Source: Enterococcus ureasiticus
GTDB taxonomy: Bacteria > Bacillota > Bacilli > Lactobacillales > Enterococcaceae
NCBI RefSeq assembly: GCF_001730285.1
Contig: NZ_MIJZ01000012.1
Location: forward strand, 124,001 to 188,000
Reading direction: 5' to 3'
Length of the DNA: 64,000 bases
The position numbers and the translations under genes were made by a program. Every line of letters starts with the position of its first letter. Positions within the stretch are counted from its first letter, which is position 1. Of the stretch, positions 25,774 to 36,065 are shown piece by piece. The notes beneath the pieces are model-generated. The model did no database searches. It was not told the origin of the DNA and saw only the letters and a list, made by a program, of their open reading frames with translations.

Positions 25774-26789
25774 TTTACTCCCTCCCATTGAATAGGCAAC
25801 TGCAATGTTACTGTCGTTCCTTCTGCTTTTTCTGAATGTACAATTAGATGCCCACCGATCGATTCTGCTCTTTCCTGCATATTTAAAAGTCCTAAACCTT
25901 GGCTATGTTCATTCATTTGTTGGAGATCAAAACCTTTGCCGTGATCCCGAACAGCAAGTATTAAGCGAGCAGCTTGTTCACTTAATGTTACCCACAATTC
26001 ATCCACAGACGCATGCTTTACACTATTCATCACACTTTCTTGTAACACTCGATAGGTGATTGTTTCTACACTGTCTGGAAAACGTTTATTTTCGATCATC
26101 GGAATAAAATGAATCGCTATTCCAGTTGTTTCTGTCAAACGGTGTAATAGCGTTTCGATTGCCGGGACCAACCCTAAATCATCTAAAGCTGTCGGACGTA
26201 AATCAATCGCAAGTTGTTTCACCTCACCAAGTAATGCAACAAAATCTTCGTCGATTTTTTGTAATTTAGTCGCTAAGTCTTCTGATTCTTCGTTCCATTT
26301 TAACTGTCTGGTTTCCAACATCAAACTATAGATGCTTTGCGCTAGTCCATCATGCAGTTCTTGCGAAAGTGCTCGACGCTCATTTTCATGTGCTTGATTG
26401 ACGTATTCGATCAAGCGCTTATTTTGAATCACTTGCTGCAGACGATCTTGAAGGGCTAGACGACGAATACTCAACAAGGCATTTTGTTGATTGATCACCG
26501 TATAACTGCCGCTGAATTGCTCTTGTCTACCTTTTGAATCTTCTAAAATCAAGGGAAAGGCAGCTTGATCCCAGTCGGCTCTCACTTCACAATCTAAACA
26601 CTTTTCCATCGTAGAATGAAGCATACATCCTTCTCCTCTAGCAATTTCTAGAACTTTTTCTAAAGTAAAAGGGTAATCTGTTGCTAATTCAGATGCCGCA
26701 TTATTTTGCTTGATGCATTTGTTTTCTTCAATCAAAAACAACGCATCTTTTGCTTCTTCAAATAATTTTTCCATTATAAGATTTTCCAT
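25770..26789 (-). CDS. nreB: Oxygen-sensing histidine kinase NreB
   Basis: 339 residues and no membrane segment, as expected of cytosolic NreB. Four cysteines in the N-terminal PAS-like region (Cys25, Cys55, Cys64, Cys67) are candidates to hold the oxygen-labile [4Fe-4S] cluster. The HisKA_3 box is ENERRALSQELHDGLAQSI, and the ATPase domain ends with HGKGFD and GLGLLNMQERAESIGG. Oxygen destroys the cluster and silences the kinase in staphylococci. The cysteine spacing (x29, x8, x2) differs from a simple double CxxC pattern. Confidence 0.9.
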   Translation of the reverse strand: MENLIMEKLFEEAKDALFLIEENKCIKQNNAASELATDYPFTLEKVLEIARGEGCMLHSTMEKCLDCEVRADWDQAAFPLILEDSKGRQEQFSGSYTVINQQNALLSIRRLALQDRLQQVIQNKRLIEYVNQAHENERRALSQELHDGLAQSIYSLMLETRQLKWNEESEDLATKLQKIDEDFVALLGEVKQLAIDLRPTALDDLGLVPAIETLLHRLTETTGIAIHFIPMIENKRFPDSVETITYRVLQESVMNSVKHASVDELWVTLSEQAARLILAVRDHGKGFDLQQMNEHSQGLGLLNMQERAESIGGHLIVHSEKAEGTTVTLQLPIQWEGVK

Positions 26790-26797
26790 TTTTTCCC

Positions 26798-27226
26798 CTA
26801 TAGATAAACAAGAAGTTCATCTGTTTTCTCTTTTGCAACTGCCAAAAAATCCTCTGTAATAAGTGTCTCTTCTCGATAGCCGACTAGCAGAACACCTTTT
26901 ACCTCTCCATCCTCTAATGCAGGAAAGGCTACAATGGTTGCTAATTTCTCCATCCGTGTAATCGGTAGTTCAACTAATTTTTCCGGTTGCTTTTGTAGCT
27001 CTGTCGCTTGGTAAGCTCTCCCAGTTCGCCAAACAATGCCGCCAATTCCTTTACCCACCTGCAACTTAATACGTTGATAATGTTGATTGGTATTTCCAGC
27101 CACATAATTCCAGCGAATCACTCGGACTTTTGTCACTTCATTGACTGTGGATAGTGCTAAAGCTACAAAATCGACTTGAAGGTCCTCTTTTATTTGATCG
27201 ATTCTTTGCTGAATTTGATCCGTCAT
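26798..27226 (-). CDS. nreA: NreA nitrate receptor, GAF domain
   Basis: 142 residues forming one GAF domain. VTKVRVIRWNYVAGN and GKGIGGIVWRTGRAYQ are characteristic stretches. In Staphylococcus carnosus, NreA binds nitrate and relieves its inhibition of NreB. It is the first gene of this nre-sir operon and lies 8 bases before nreB. No nitrate reductase genes are in the window. Confidence 0.9.
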   Translation of the reverse strand: MTDQIQQRIDQIKEDLQVDFVALALSTVNEVTKVRVIRWNYVAGNTNQHYQRIKLQVGKGIGGIVWRTGRAYQATELQKQPEKLVELPITRMEKLATIVAFPALEDGEVKGVLLVGYREETLITEDFLAVAKEKTDELLVYL

Positions 27227-27326
27227 TTGACTACTCCTATTCCCTAATTTTAAAAAAAAAGCTTGTTTTCTACTAAATCTTCTCTTATTCTTAAGCCAAC
27301 ATCATCTTATTTTAGAAGGATTTTTT

Positions 27327-28832
27327 ATGAAAACTACTACTACTTTTAGTCCCAAACGTTTAGTTATGATCATTACCATGACTGTTTTTTCTTTTTCTAG
27401 TATGACGACGGCGTTTTTCTTAATGGGTATCAAGGCGTTCCCGTATTTTGTCGGAGCCGCATTGTTCTATTTTATTCCTTACGCTATTATTATAGCAGAA
27501 TTTACAGGCGTTTATAAAAATCATATTGGCGGATTGTATCAATGGCTAGCCGGTCACCTGTCTGAAAAAATTGCTTTTATCGCCGCTTTTTTATGGTATT
27601 GCAGTTATTTTATTTGGATGATCAGCTTGTTTATGAAGATTTGGATTCCTTCATCTATTTTACTTTTCGGTGAAGATTTAACTAAAAAAAGCAGTTCTAT
27701 TCCCTATTTATCGACTTCTATTCTAATTGGAATTTTATCTATTTTAGCCGTTATCGTAACGTTGTTCTTTGTTAGTAGAGGATTTAAAGGGATTGCTTCT
27801 TCATTATATTTAAGCGGAATTATGATGACTATTTTGATTAGTGCAAGCCTCGGTGGTAATTTGTTCTTATGGATTACTAATCGCTCTGATATTCTACCGA
27901 ACCTTGCCACTAGTTTCAAAGGGATTCAAACCGATTCCTCATCTGGACAAACGTTGATCGAACAGTTATCTTTTCTGATTTTTGCCATTACGGCGTTTGG
28001 TGGTTTAGATACGATTGCAAGCTTAGTTGATAAGACAGGCAAACAAAAAAAGCAGTTCCCTAGATTATTGATCTACAGCAGTTTTTTGGTTGTTCTTTGT
28101 TATTTTTTAGGTATCCTTTTATGGAGCGGCGGGATAGATTTAAATAGTTTAAAGGCCAATAATACCGTTCATTTAGGGAATTTGATGTACGAATTAATGG
28201 AGAAGTTGGGCCATGCTTTAGGTCACGCTCTTTCCTTTTCATCACCTCACTCTCAAATTCTAGCTCAACTATTTACTCGTTTTACTGCTTTGACGCTGTT
28301 GCTTTCTTATATCAGTTTATTATCTACTATTTTTTATCTCCCCATTCGAACACTGGTGGAAGGGACTCCTAAACATTACTGGCACCCTCGATTAAAACAA
28401 AAAAATAAACATGATATGCCGATTTATGCTTTACTGATTCAAGGTGGTCTGATCAGCTTGTTTATTTTAGGTATTAGCCTTGGCAGTCAATATGTTGTTT
28501 TGTTATATAATCAGCTAACTCTAATGACAAATCTATCAAGAGCGATCCCTTATTTGTTAGTTGCCCTTGCTTATCCTGCATTTAAGAAAAAACAATTAAC
28601 AGACAATCCGACAGCCGTTTTGACTCAATCAAACATCAACGCAACATTCATTAGCAGCAGTGTTATTGTCTGTATCGCTTTAGCGATTGGATTTCAGCTT
28701 TATCAGCCTCTTTCACAAGGTAATTTACGTCAAAGTTTAACGTTGTTGATTGGGCCTTTGCTATTTACACTGATTGCTTCTTTACTTTATCAACGTTTCC
28801 ATAGAAGAAAAGAAATTACGCAAAACAGTTGA
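27327..28832 (+). CDS. APC superfamily amino acid permease (YjeM/GadC-like)
   Basis: 501 residues and about twelve membrane helices. The N-terminus (FSPKRLVMIITMTVFSFSSM), AIIIAEFTGVYKNHIGGLYQW and AFGGLDTIASLVDK fit the glutamate:GABA-antiporter/YjeM branch of the APC family. It exchanges or imports amino acids; the substrate cannot be named. It is divergent from the nre operon and monocistronic, with a terminator overlapping its stop. Confidence 0.85.
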   Translation: MKTTTTFSPKRLVMIITMTVFSFSSMTTAFFLMGIKAFPYFVGAALFYFIPYAIIIAEFTGVYKNHIGGLYQWLAGHLSEKIAFIAAFLWYCSYFIWMISLFMKIWIPSSILLFGEDLTKKSSSIPYLSTSILIGILSILAVIVTLFFVSRGFKGIASSLYLSGIMMTILISASLGGNLFLWITNRSDILPNLATSFKGIQTDSSSGQTLIEQLSFLIFAITAFGGLDTIASLVDKTGKQKKQFPRLLIYSSFLVVLCYFLGILLWSGGIDLNSLKANNTVHLGNLMYELMEKLGHALGHALSFSSPHSQILAQLFTRFTALTLLLSYISLLSTIFYLPIRTLVEGTPKHYWHPRLKQKNKHDMPIYALLIQGGLISLFILGISLGSQYVVLLYNQLTLMTNLSRAIPYLLVALAYPAFKKKQLTDNPTAVLTQSNINATFISSSVIVCIALAIGFQLYQPLSQGNLRQSLTLLIGPLLFTLIASLLYQRFHRRKEITQNS

Positions 28833-28858
28833 GAGAATTTGTTTCCCACAACTGTTTT
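28822..28858 (+). terminator. Terminator of the APC permease gene
   Basis: A perfect 10-bp stem (arms 28822-28831 and 28849-28858) that includes the stop codon and ends in a T-rich tract. Confidence 0.7.
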
Positions 28859-28920
28859 ATTTATATAGATAAAATATAGTAATAACAAGCGAAATAGCAA
28901 CGTTTCCTGTACAATATAAG

Positions 28921-28949
28921 TTGTATACTTTTTTTGTTTCTTATATAAA
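28921..28949 (+). promoter_or_regulatory. Promoter of the RpiR-type regulator gene
   Basis: TTGTAT (28921-28926) and TATAAA (28944-28949) are 17 bases apart and lie 40 bases before the TTG start. Confidence 0.55.
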
Positions 28950-28988
28950 AAATGAAGAACTACTATTTTTTGCGCAGGAGGGATCTTT

Positions 28989-29753
28989 TTGTTTGATTTA
29001 GAAAAAGTCCAGTCATTAAATGAGCTGGAAATGCTTGTTTATCACTACATCTTAGAACATATGGACAATATTCCAAAGTTAACAATTCGTCAACTTTCTA
29101 CAAATTGTCACGTGTCCACTTCAACGATTTTACGTTTTTGTTCAAAAATGGGATTCGATGGTTTTTCAGAATTAAAATATGCCATCAAGAAAGAACAACA
29201 GCAAGAACACTCCTTCGAACAATATTATGATGCTACGATCCATGTTGATTCTTTTTTAAAACGTCTTAATCAGCAAACTTATTATGAAACATTGGAACCC
29301 GCGGTCACGATGATTTCCTCTGCTCGTCATATCGTTTTTTCAGGCATTGGCACAAGTGGTATTTTGGGAAATTACGGTAGTCGCTATTTTGCTAATATGG
29401 GCATTAACGCATATAGTATCGGGGACCCATTTACACCTATTCCTCAACGGGGTTTTGAAAATACGTTAGCGATTATTCTCTCTGTTTCAGGTGAAACCTC
29501 TGAAATAATCAAACAAGTAACTGATTTTAAACGATCTGGTGCTAAAATCCTAAGTATTACCAATGATGAACATTCAACGATTGCCCGTTTAGCTGATTAC
29601 AATATTTCTTATTATATGCCCGATGAACGATCTATTTATGCCGATCCTTATATTAATATCACAACACAAATCCCAGTTATTGCCTTGATTGAACTGCTTG
29701 CTCATCAAGCTGGTAAAGAGTTTGCTGAGCAAGCTGATCACAAAAATAACTAA
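28989..29753 (+). CDS. RpiR family transcriptional regulator with SIS domain
   Basis: 254 residues. The start is TTG at 28989, supported by AGGAGG 7 bases upstream. The N-terminal HTH_6 domain (about 1-75) includes LSTNCHVSTSTILRFCSKMGF, shown in part as CHVSTSTILRF. The SIS domain (about 100-240) contains VFSGIGTSGILG and LSVSGETSEII, binding a sugar phosphate. It stands before a beta-glucoside PTS/GH1 operon on the same strand and is its likely regulator. Confidence 0.9.
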   Translation: MFDLEKVQSLNELEMLVYHYILEHMDNIPKLTIRQLSTNCHVSTSTILRFCSKMGFDGFSELKYAIKKEQQQEHSFEQYYDATIHVDSFLKRLNQQTYYETLEPAVTMISSARHIVFSGIGTSGILGNYGSRYFANMGINAYSIGDPFTPIPQRGFENTLAIILSVSGETSEIIKQVTDFKRSGAKILSITNDEHSTIARLADYNISYYMPDERSIYADPYINITTQIPVIALIELLAHQAGKEFAEQADHKNN

Positions 29754-29793
29754 ACTGACGAACTTTTTTCACACTGATCATAATACTGAAATT

Positions 29794-29822
29794 TTGACAA
29801 AACGCTCAAGAGTTGCTATGGT
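29794..29822 (+). promoter_or_regulatory. Promoter of the 29911 gene
   Basis: A consensus TTGACA (29794-29799) and TATGGT (29817-29822) are 17 bases apart. A small hairpin (TGGTT..CTGA with TCAG..AACCA) follows in the leader. Confidence 0.5.
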
Positions 29823-29910
29823 TTCTGAGATGATGTACCGAGCATCAGGAACCAAACATAGTTAAATTAAAGTGCATCTAACCTATTATTAAAGAGGAGT
29901 GTGACGGTTC

Positions 29911-30330
29911 ATGTCTTTTAACATCGAGCATTTGGACAACGAAGTAATCACAGGAAAACAGTACAAATTTGCTATTCCGAGAACACCAGAAGATTTTGCT
30001 GAAGTGAACAACCAAAAACTAGAGATTCTGCCTACTGATAAAAATAGTGTCCAAGCTATCATTATCAATGACTCAGATGAAAGTAATGGTACGTACAAAT
30101 ATTTTATTGAAGATAGTGAAGGGAATCGAGCCTTTACAGTAGAAGCTGGCGATTATGCCGTATTTATCGGACCTTGGGAAACCTTGGCAGATATCGATAA
30201 CTTTATCGGCGCAAGTTATGGTGAGCTTTATCAATCACCTGAATATGGGATTGGTGGAACAAATAATATTCAACTTCTTGATTTTGAGAATAAAAAAATT
30301 ACATTAAAACTACCCGCAGTTAGTAAGTAA
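29911..30330 (+). CDS. Protein of unknown function
   Basis: 139 residues, acidic and soluble, with no signal peptide or membrane segment. The pattern is mostly beta (YKFAIPRTPEDF, VQAIIINDSDES, YKYFIEDSEGN, YAVFIGPWETL) with a glycine/asparagine-rich end. Not recognised. It lies between the RpiR regulator and the beta-glucoside PTS gene but has its own promoter and terminator, so it is probably a separate unit. Confidence 0.7.
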   Translation: MSFNIEHLDNEVITGKQYKFAIPRTPEDFAEVNNQKLEILPTDKNSVQAIIINDSDESNGTYKYFIEDSEGNRAFTVEAGDYAVFIGPWETLADIDNFIGASYGELYQSPEYGIGGTNNIQLLDFENKKITLKLPAVSK

Positions 30331-30334
30331 ACGT

Positions 30335-30383
30335 GCGACCTGGAAATAAATTGCTTTTTGATTTGTTTCCAGGTCGTATTTTT
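30335..30383 (+). terminator. Terminator of the 29911 gene
   Basis: A stem of about 12 bp (arms 30335-30346 and 30366-30377) is followed by a T run. Confidence 0.8.
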
Positions 30384-30465
30384 AATTGATTTGTTTTTTT
30401 ACACGGTACATGTTTCTGAACAAGCTTAACCTATTTTAAATCCGTAACATTTCTTTTATAGTATA

Positions 30466-30481
30466 TATGTAAACGTATTCA
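30466..30481 (+). promoter_or_regulatory. CRE site (CcpA operator) of the beta-glucoside PTS operon
   Basis: TATGTAAACGTATTCA matches the catabolite-responsive element WWTGNAARCGNWWWCA at every position. It lies 90 bases before the IIC start, just downstream of a possible TATAGT -10 (30458-30463), so CcpA binding should repress. Confidence 0.75.
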
Positions 30482-30494
30482 GTAGATTTAAATC

Positions 30495-30508
30495 AGAGCG
30501 GCCGCTCT
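30495..30508. promoter_or_regulatory. GC-rich 14-bp palindrome, possible operator
   Basis: AGAGCGGCCGCTCT is a perfect palindrome in an otherwise AT-rich leader, 14 bases after the CRE. It contains a NotI site by chance. It may be an operator for the RpiR regulator or a leader hairpin; there is no direct evidence for either. Confidence 0.4.
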
Positions 30509-30571
30509 ATTGAAATACTACTACACGCAATTATTTTCCGTTACTTTAGTTAACCAAAGGAGAGGTTTAGA

Positions 30572-31903
30572 ATGAATGAATGGATCAATGAAAAAGTTCT
30601 ACCACCCGTTTTAAAGTTCGTTAATACTAAAGCGATTACAGCTTTAAGAAATGGTATGTTGTACACAATGCCATTTACAATCGTGGGTTCAATTTTTCTA
30701 TTATTAGCCAATTTACCGATCGAGTCAGCGGCAAAATGGATCACCGACAGTGGTTTGGTCGTTTACTTCAATCAGGCTTATGGGGCATCTTTTGCCATCA
30801 TGTCAGTTTTTGCGGTAATCGGGATCGCTTATTCTTATGTAAAAACAGAAGGCTTTGAAGGTCTACCTGCTGGAATGATTTCGCTTGTTGTCTTTATTTT
30901 ATTTATGTCTCCAGATGTGACTGATTTAGACAGCGGTGTGACTATTGGAAATGTTATCAATAAAGACTGGACTGCTGGTAAGGGAATGATCACAGCAATC
31001 ATCGTTGGTCTTATCGTTGGTTGGGTTTACAGCTGGTTCTTACGTCACGATATTCGAATCAAATTACCTGAAGCTGTTCCTGAAAACGTAGCAAACTCAT
31101 TTACTGCCTTGATTCCTGCTGCGGCTTTGATCACTGGCGCAATGTTTGTTTATATTTTCTTTGATAAAGTCTTTAAGACAACATTCTTTGATTTCATTTA
31201 CGATGTCCTACAATCTCCACTTCAAGGGGTGACTGATTCCTTGGGCGGTGCGTTAGTACTTGGTTTCTTAGTCCCTTTATTCTGGTTCTTCGGTGTTCAC
31301 GGTTCAACGATCGTCGGCGGAATCATGGGTCCGATTTTACAAGCCAACTCTTTAGAAAACACAGATATTTTAAAAGCTGGTAAAGAATTGACCGTTGCAA
31401 ACGGTGGTCATATCGTAACGCAACAATTCTTAGATCAATTTTTAACCGTAACGGGTGCTGGTATGACAATTGGATTAGTGGTTTATATGGTGTTCTTTGC
31501 AAAATCAGCACAATTCAAACAATTAGGTCGTTTGTCAATTGGACCTGCCGTGTTCAACATTAATGAACCAATCACGTTTGCGACACCGATCGTAATGAAC
31601 CCGATCATGGCGATTCCATTTATTTTAACACCTGTCGTATCATCTATTATTACTTACTTCGCTTTGTATACTGGTTTAGTCCCATTATTTACAGCGGTTC
31701 AAGTACCTTGGACAACGCCGCCAATCATTTCTGGATTATTAGTCGGTGGTTGGCAAGCAGCATTACTTCAAGTATTTGTTTTAACGTTAGGATTCTTTAT
31801 TTACCTACCATTTGCTAGAAAAATGGATGCTATCAACTATGCACAAGAAACAAATCAACCTATTACAGAAGACGTGTTAGAAGAAATTGAAGCTGAAGCT
31901 TAA
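30572..31903 (+). CDS. PTS lactose/cellobiose-type subunit IIC
   Basis: 443 residues. It starts MNEWINEKVLPPVLKFVNTKAI and has about ten membrane helices. The conserved FNINEPITFATPIVMNP loop and FFGVHGSTIVGG are typical of CelB-type EIIC. It is followed by a GH1 6-phospho-beta-glucosidase, so the substrate is probably a beta-glucoside such as cellobiose. No IIA or IIB gene is in this operon. AAAGGAGAGG precedes the start. Confidence 0.9.
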   Translation: MNEWINEKVLPPVLKFVNTKAITALRNGMLYTMPFTIVGSIFLLLANLPIESAAKWITDSGLVVYFNQAYGASFAIMSVFAVIGIAYSYVKTEGFEGLPAGMISLVVFILFMSPDVTDLDSGVTIGNVINKDWTAGKGMITAIIVGLIVGWVYSWFLRHDIRIKLPEAVPENVANSFTALIPAAALITGAMFVYIFFDKVFKTTFFDFIYDVLQSPLQGVTDSLGGALVLGFLVPLFWFFGVHGSTIVGGIMGPILQANSLENTDILKAGKELTVANGGHIVTQQFLDQFLTVTGAGMTIGLVVYMVFFAKSAQFKQLGRLSIGPAVFNINEPITFATPIVMNPIMAIPFILTPVVSSIITYFALYTGLVPLFTAVQVPWTTPPIISGLLVGGWQAALLQVFVLTLGFFIYLPFARKMDAINYAQETNQPITEDVLEEIEAEA

Positions 31904-32009
31904 ACATCCGTTCTAAACTGACGTAAATATCACTGCACAGCTGATTCCGTTCAATTAATTCCTCCCAGCTGTGTGGTGATTTTAACGTTCAAGCATGAAT
32001 TAAAAATAG

Positions 32010-33476
<1,467 letters not shown>

Positions 33477-33495
33477 GAGATTTTGATGTAAAAAC

Positions 33496-33535
33496 AAGGT
33501 AAACTAAATTGTACAAGCACAATTTAGTTTACCTT
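33496..33535 (+). terminator. Terminator of the beta-glucoside operon
   Basis: A perfect 17-bp stem (arms 33496-33512 and 33519-33535) with a 6-base loop and T-rich tail. Confidence 0.88.
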
Positions 33536-33599
33536 TTCATTTAATTAAAGTTTTAATATCTTATTTTTAGTAGAAAATAGATTTTATACAGTATAATTC

Positions 33600-33676
33600 T
33601 AAGTAACTTCTTTATTCTCAATTATATTAGAATGTAGTTCGTCACTCATTAAAACTCCTACAGGCTCTATAATTAG
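33600..33676 (-). pseudogene. 3' remnant of a second copy of the 34140 immunity-like gene
   Basis: Read on the minus strand this stretch encodes EPVGVLMSDELHSNIIEN and then stops. The end of the intact gene at 34140 reads EPVGILMSDELSLNIIEN. DNA identity is also clear. No start or upstream part remains. It lies beyond the 33735 gene and looks like what is left of a duplicated or exchanged immunity gene. Confidence 0.75.
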
Positions 33677-33734
33677 AAATTACTTTATACCACTACCTAA
33701 AAATCAAAATTTCGCACTTATTTAAAGATTTTCT

Positions 33735-34097
33735 CTAATTTAATGAACTAAATTTAATTTTCAATAAAAATCCCTTTTTATCAATATTATAAGAGGTCAC
33801 TTCATAGCTTATTTCACCGGCAACTTGATTGAATGTGTAAAATGTTGCATGCGAATATTCGATAAATAGCATTAGCTGAAAAAAAAGCTGCTTGACTGCC
33901 ATTTTATTTAAATTAGCTAAAGTTATAGTTAGAGAAAAGTATTCTTCGTTTTCATTAAAACTAAGCTGATAATCATTTATATTTTCTTTTTGATATGTCA
34001 TAAACGAATTAATCTCTGCACCTACACCTGGTTCGTATTCATGATTTATTTCTTTTATGATTTTCTTCAAAAATTGATCCGTTATTCTCCCTCCCAT
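33735..34097 (-). CDS. Candidate accessory immunity protein, unknown family
   Basis: 120 residues, soluble, with alternating strands in the C-terminal half (YEVTSYNIDKKGFLLKIKF). Not recognised. GGGAGGGAG lies just inside the annotated ATG, so the true start is uncertain and could be downstream at a non-ATG codon. It lies between an immunity-like gene and the remnant of another in an LXG toxin module, which suggests an immunity or orphan role. Confidence 0.55.
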   Translation of the reverse strand: MGGRITDQFLKKIIKEINHEYEPGVGAEINSFMTYQKENINDYQLSFNENEEYFSLTITLANLNKMAVKQLFFQLMLFIEYSHATFYTFNQVAGEISYEVTSYNIDKKGFLLKIKFSSLN

Positions 34098-34139
34098 TGT
34101 TTTAATCTATTCACTTCTGAATCAATTAAAACTAATTCA

Positions 34140-34664
34140 TTATTTAGTATTATTACTATTCTCAATTATATTAAGAGATAGTTCATCACTCATTAAAATT
34201 CCAACAGGTTCTGTGAATTTATTGATATCTGTATCAAAAAATACTTCCCCATCTTCTCTTTTTTGATGGAAACGAATAGTTAGAATATCATCATTATAGC
34301 TAAATAAATAGGCGATTTTGTAGTTTGTTAAAGTCAATAATCTGTTATTTAAACATTGCACATATAGTAGTCCGATTTTATATTGTTCAATTACATCCAA
34401 AGGACTATCAAAGAAATCAATCATTCTACATTCAGTGTTAGCAAATTCATATCCTGCCAGACTTCCATATGAACTGACAACTCTTAAAAATTGTTCCTCT
34501 GTTATATTAGTTTTTTCATTAGAAAGTATTAAACAATCATAAAGTTTCTCTATTGAAACATTAAAAGCTTCTTGCATTTCCTTTATTGATACACTAATCT
34601 TTTCATCAACGTCAGTTATATCAGCATTTTCGATTAATTTTTTCATTTTTTCGTTTTTTATCAT
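34140..34664 (-). CDS. Candidate immunity protein for the LXG toxin
   Basis: 174 residues, acidic and soluble, not recognised. It lies 12 bases after the toxin gene on the same strand, the usual position of a cognate immunity gene. AAGAGGTG precedes the ATG. A truncated relative of its 3' end lies at 33600-33676. Confidence 0.65.
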   Translation of the reverse strand: MIKNEKMKKLIENADITDVDEKISVSIKEMQEAFNVSIEKLYDCLILSNEKTNITEEQFLRVVSSYGSLAGYEFANTECRMIDFFDSPLDVIEQYKIGLLYVQCLNNRLLTLTNYKIAYLFSYNDDILTIRFHQKREDGEVFFDTDINKFTEPVGILMSDELSLNIIENSNNTK

Positions 34665-34676
34665 AACTCACACCTC

Positions 34677-36065
34677 TTATACTCCCAAAATTTTTAATGC
34701 TTTCTCTATAGCTTTTTGTACCTTTGGATCTTTTAAAATTTTTTGAATTCGTTTAGGAGCAATTTCTCCTGATTTAGGATGAACAAATTTTTTTAATTCA
34801 ATATCATAACGCCATTTAGTATTATTTGGTTCATGATAATGTACGTCTCCAGATTGTTTTCCAGGATCAAAATTCTCTACATCTACGCGTTCAGTTTTTC
34901 CGTTCTGCCATAGTGTCTTACTATCGGTTTGTGTCCCCTTGGCACCAAGTAGTGAGTCACCACCGCCAATAGCGCTAATTCCTATCCCTGTAATCGCCTG
35001 CGCTACCCCCGCCGAAACAGATTGAATCACCTCAGAAATAACCAATCCATCACTTCTGACAAGCATTGGAATCATTTGCCCGGTTGCCGCATCCATTCCA
35101 TATGCCATGGCTAGACCATTCCCTAAGTCTACAATTCCTTTAACGATAATTTTAGCTCCACCATAGAGAAATGACATCCCTACAACAGTTGTATAGACTT
35201 TTCCAATAGGACTGTTTAAGAAATTATCTAACTCTCTTAAACGAAGTTCTGCCATCAATGCAATATACTCTAACGTTGCCTCAGAATCAAGTTTACCATT
35301 TTTATACACTTCGTAAATAGGATTTCCAAATTCATCCATCCGAATGTTCACTTCATACTTCGTATTCTTAAATTCTCGCTCTGTCCATCTTAGATTAACA
35401 TCTTTGATCCATGATGTATCTTTTAAGGAGAAGCCTTTGCCGTTCCAACTCCCAGGACCAATACTGCCACCACCATTCACACCTAAAGCTTGCATTCCTT
35501 TGGCTAATAAGCTTCCTGTATCATTCAATCCATCAAAATAGCTCGTGGACTGGTCACAAAACGCAAGAAATTTTTGAAGTTTTTCCTCTATCTTAGCTTT
35601 CTTCGCTTGATTACGAGTAATTCCTGCATCCATACTATTCATCGCAGCTTGAAAAATCATTCCGAGTAGCTTTGAGTTATCTTCTGATAAGTTTCTCTTG
35701 GCTTGAGCAAAGCTATCTTTGGAAGATTGAAAACCTTGAATCAATCGGTTTGCTTCATTGATTTGATCTTGTAATTCTTCTGAATCTAGATCTTCGCTTC
35801 CACATTGAGAGACGTAGGCTTCTAAATATTGTTCATTGGCTTGTACAACTGCCTCACTGTGAAGAATCGCTGCTTTACACAAGGCTGGATAAACGCTTGA
35901 GAGATAAGATTTTATGGCGTCCATTCCTTCTCCGCTCATTCCTACCGCTAACTGAATCCCTTGCGTTGCTGCTGAAACTGATTCCAATGCCTGACTGTAT
36001 GTTTTAGCATAAGACTTTATTTGTTCTGTTTGGGTCTTTACTTCACCAATTACCATTTTTACCAT
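34677..36065 (-). CDS. LXG-domain polymorphic toxin, predicted type VII secretion effector
   Basis: About 462 residues from the ATG at 36065, which follows GAGGAGG by 6 bases; the longer frame to 36107 is less likely. The N-terminal about 200 residues are helical and LXG-like (GEVKTQTEQIKSYAKTYSQAL, GMSGEGMDAIKSYL). The middle is glycine-rich and hydrophobic (about 300-380). The C-terminal about 75 residues (GDVHYHEPNNTKWRYD to KALKILGV) look like a variable toxin tip, but the activity is not recognised. It follows two small helical genes in the order seen in enterococcal and streptococcal LXG operons. No secretion machinery genes are in the window. Confidence 0.8.
   Translation of the reverse strand: MVKMVIGEVKTQTEQIKSYAKTYSQALESVSAATQGIQLAVGMSGEGMDAIKSYLSSVYPALCKAAILHSEAVVQANEQYLEAYVSQCGSEDLDSEELQDQINEANRLIQGFQSSKDSFAQAKRNLSEDNSKLLGMIFQAAMNSMDAGITRNQAKKAKIEEKLQKFLAFCDQSTSYFDGLNDTGSLLAKGMQALGVNGGGSIGPGSWNGKGFSLKDTSWIKDVNLRWTEREFKNTKYEVNIRMDEFGNPIYEVYKNGKLDSEATLEYIALMAELRLRELDNFLNSPIGKVYTTVVGMSFLYGGAKIIVKGIVDLGNGLAMAYGMDAATGQMIPMLVRSDGLVISEVIQSVSAGVAQAITGIGISAIGGGDSLLGAKGTQTDSKTLWQNGKTERVDVENFDPGKQSGDVHYHEPNNTKWRYDIELKKFVHPKSGEIAPKRIQKILKDPKVQKAIEKALKILGV

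Noticed and set aside
30495-30508. Cloning-vector contamination at a NotI site
   Set aside because: The flanking sequence is continuous with a normal promoter, CRE and PTS gene; the palindrome extends beyond NotI.
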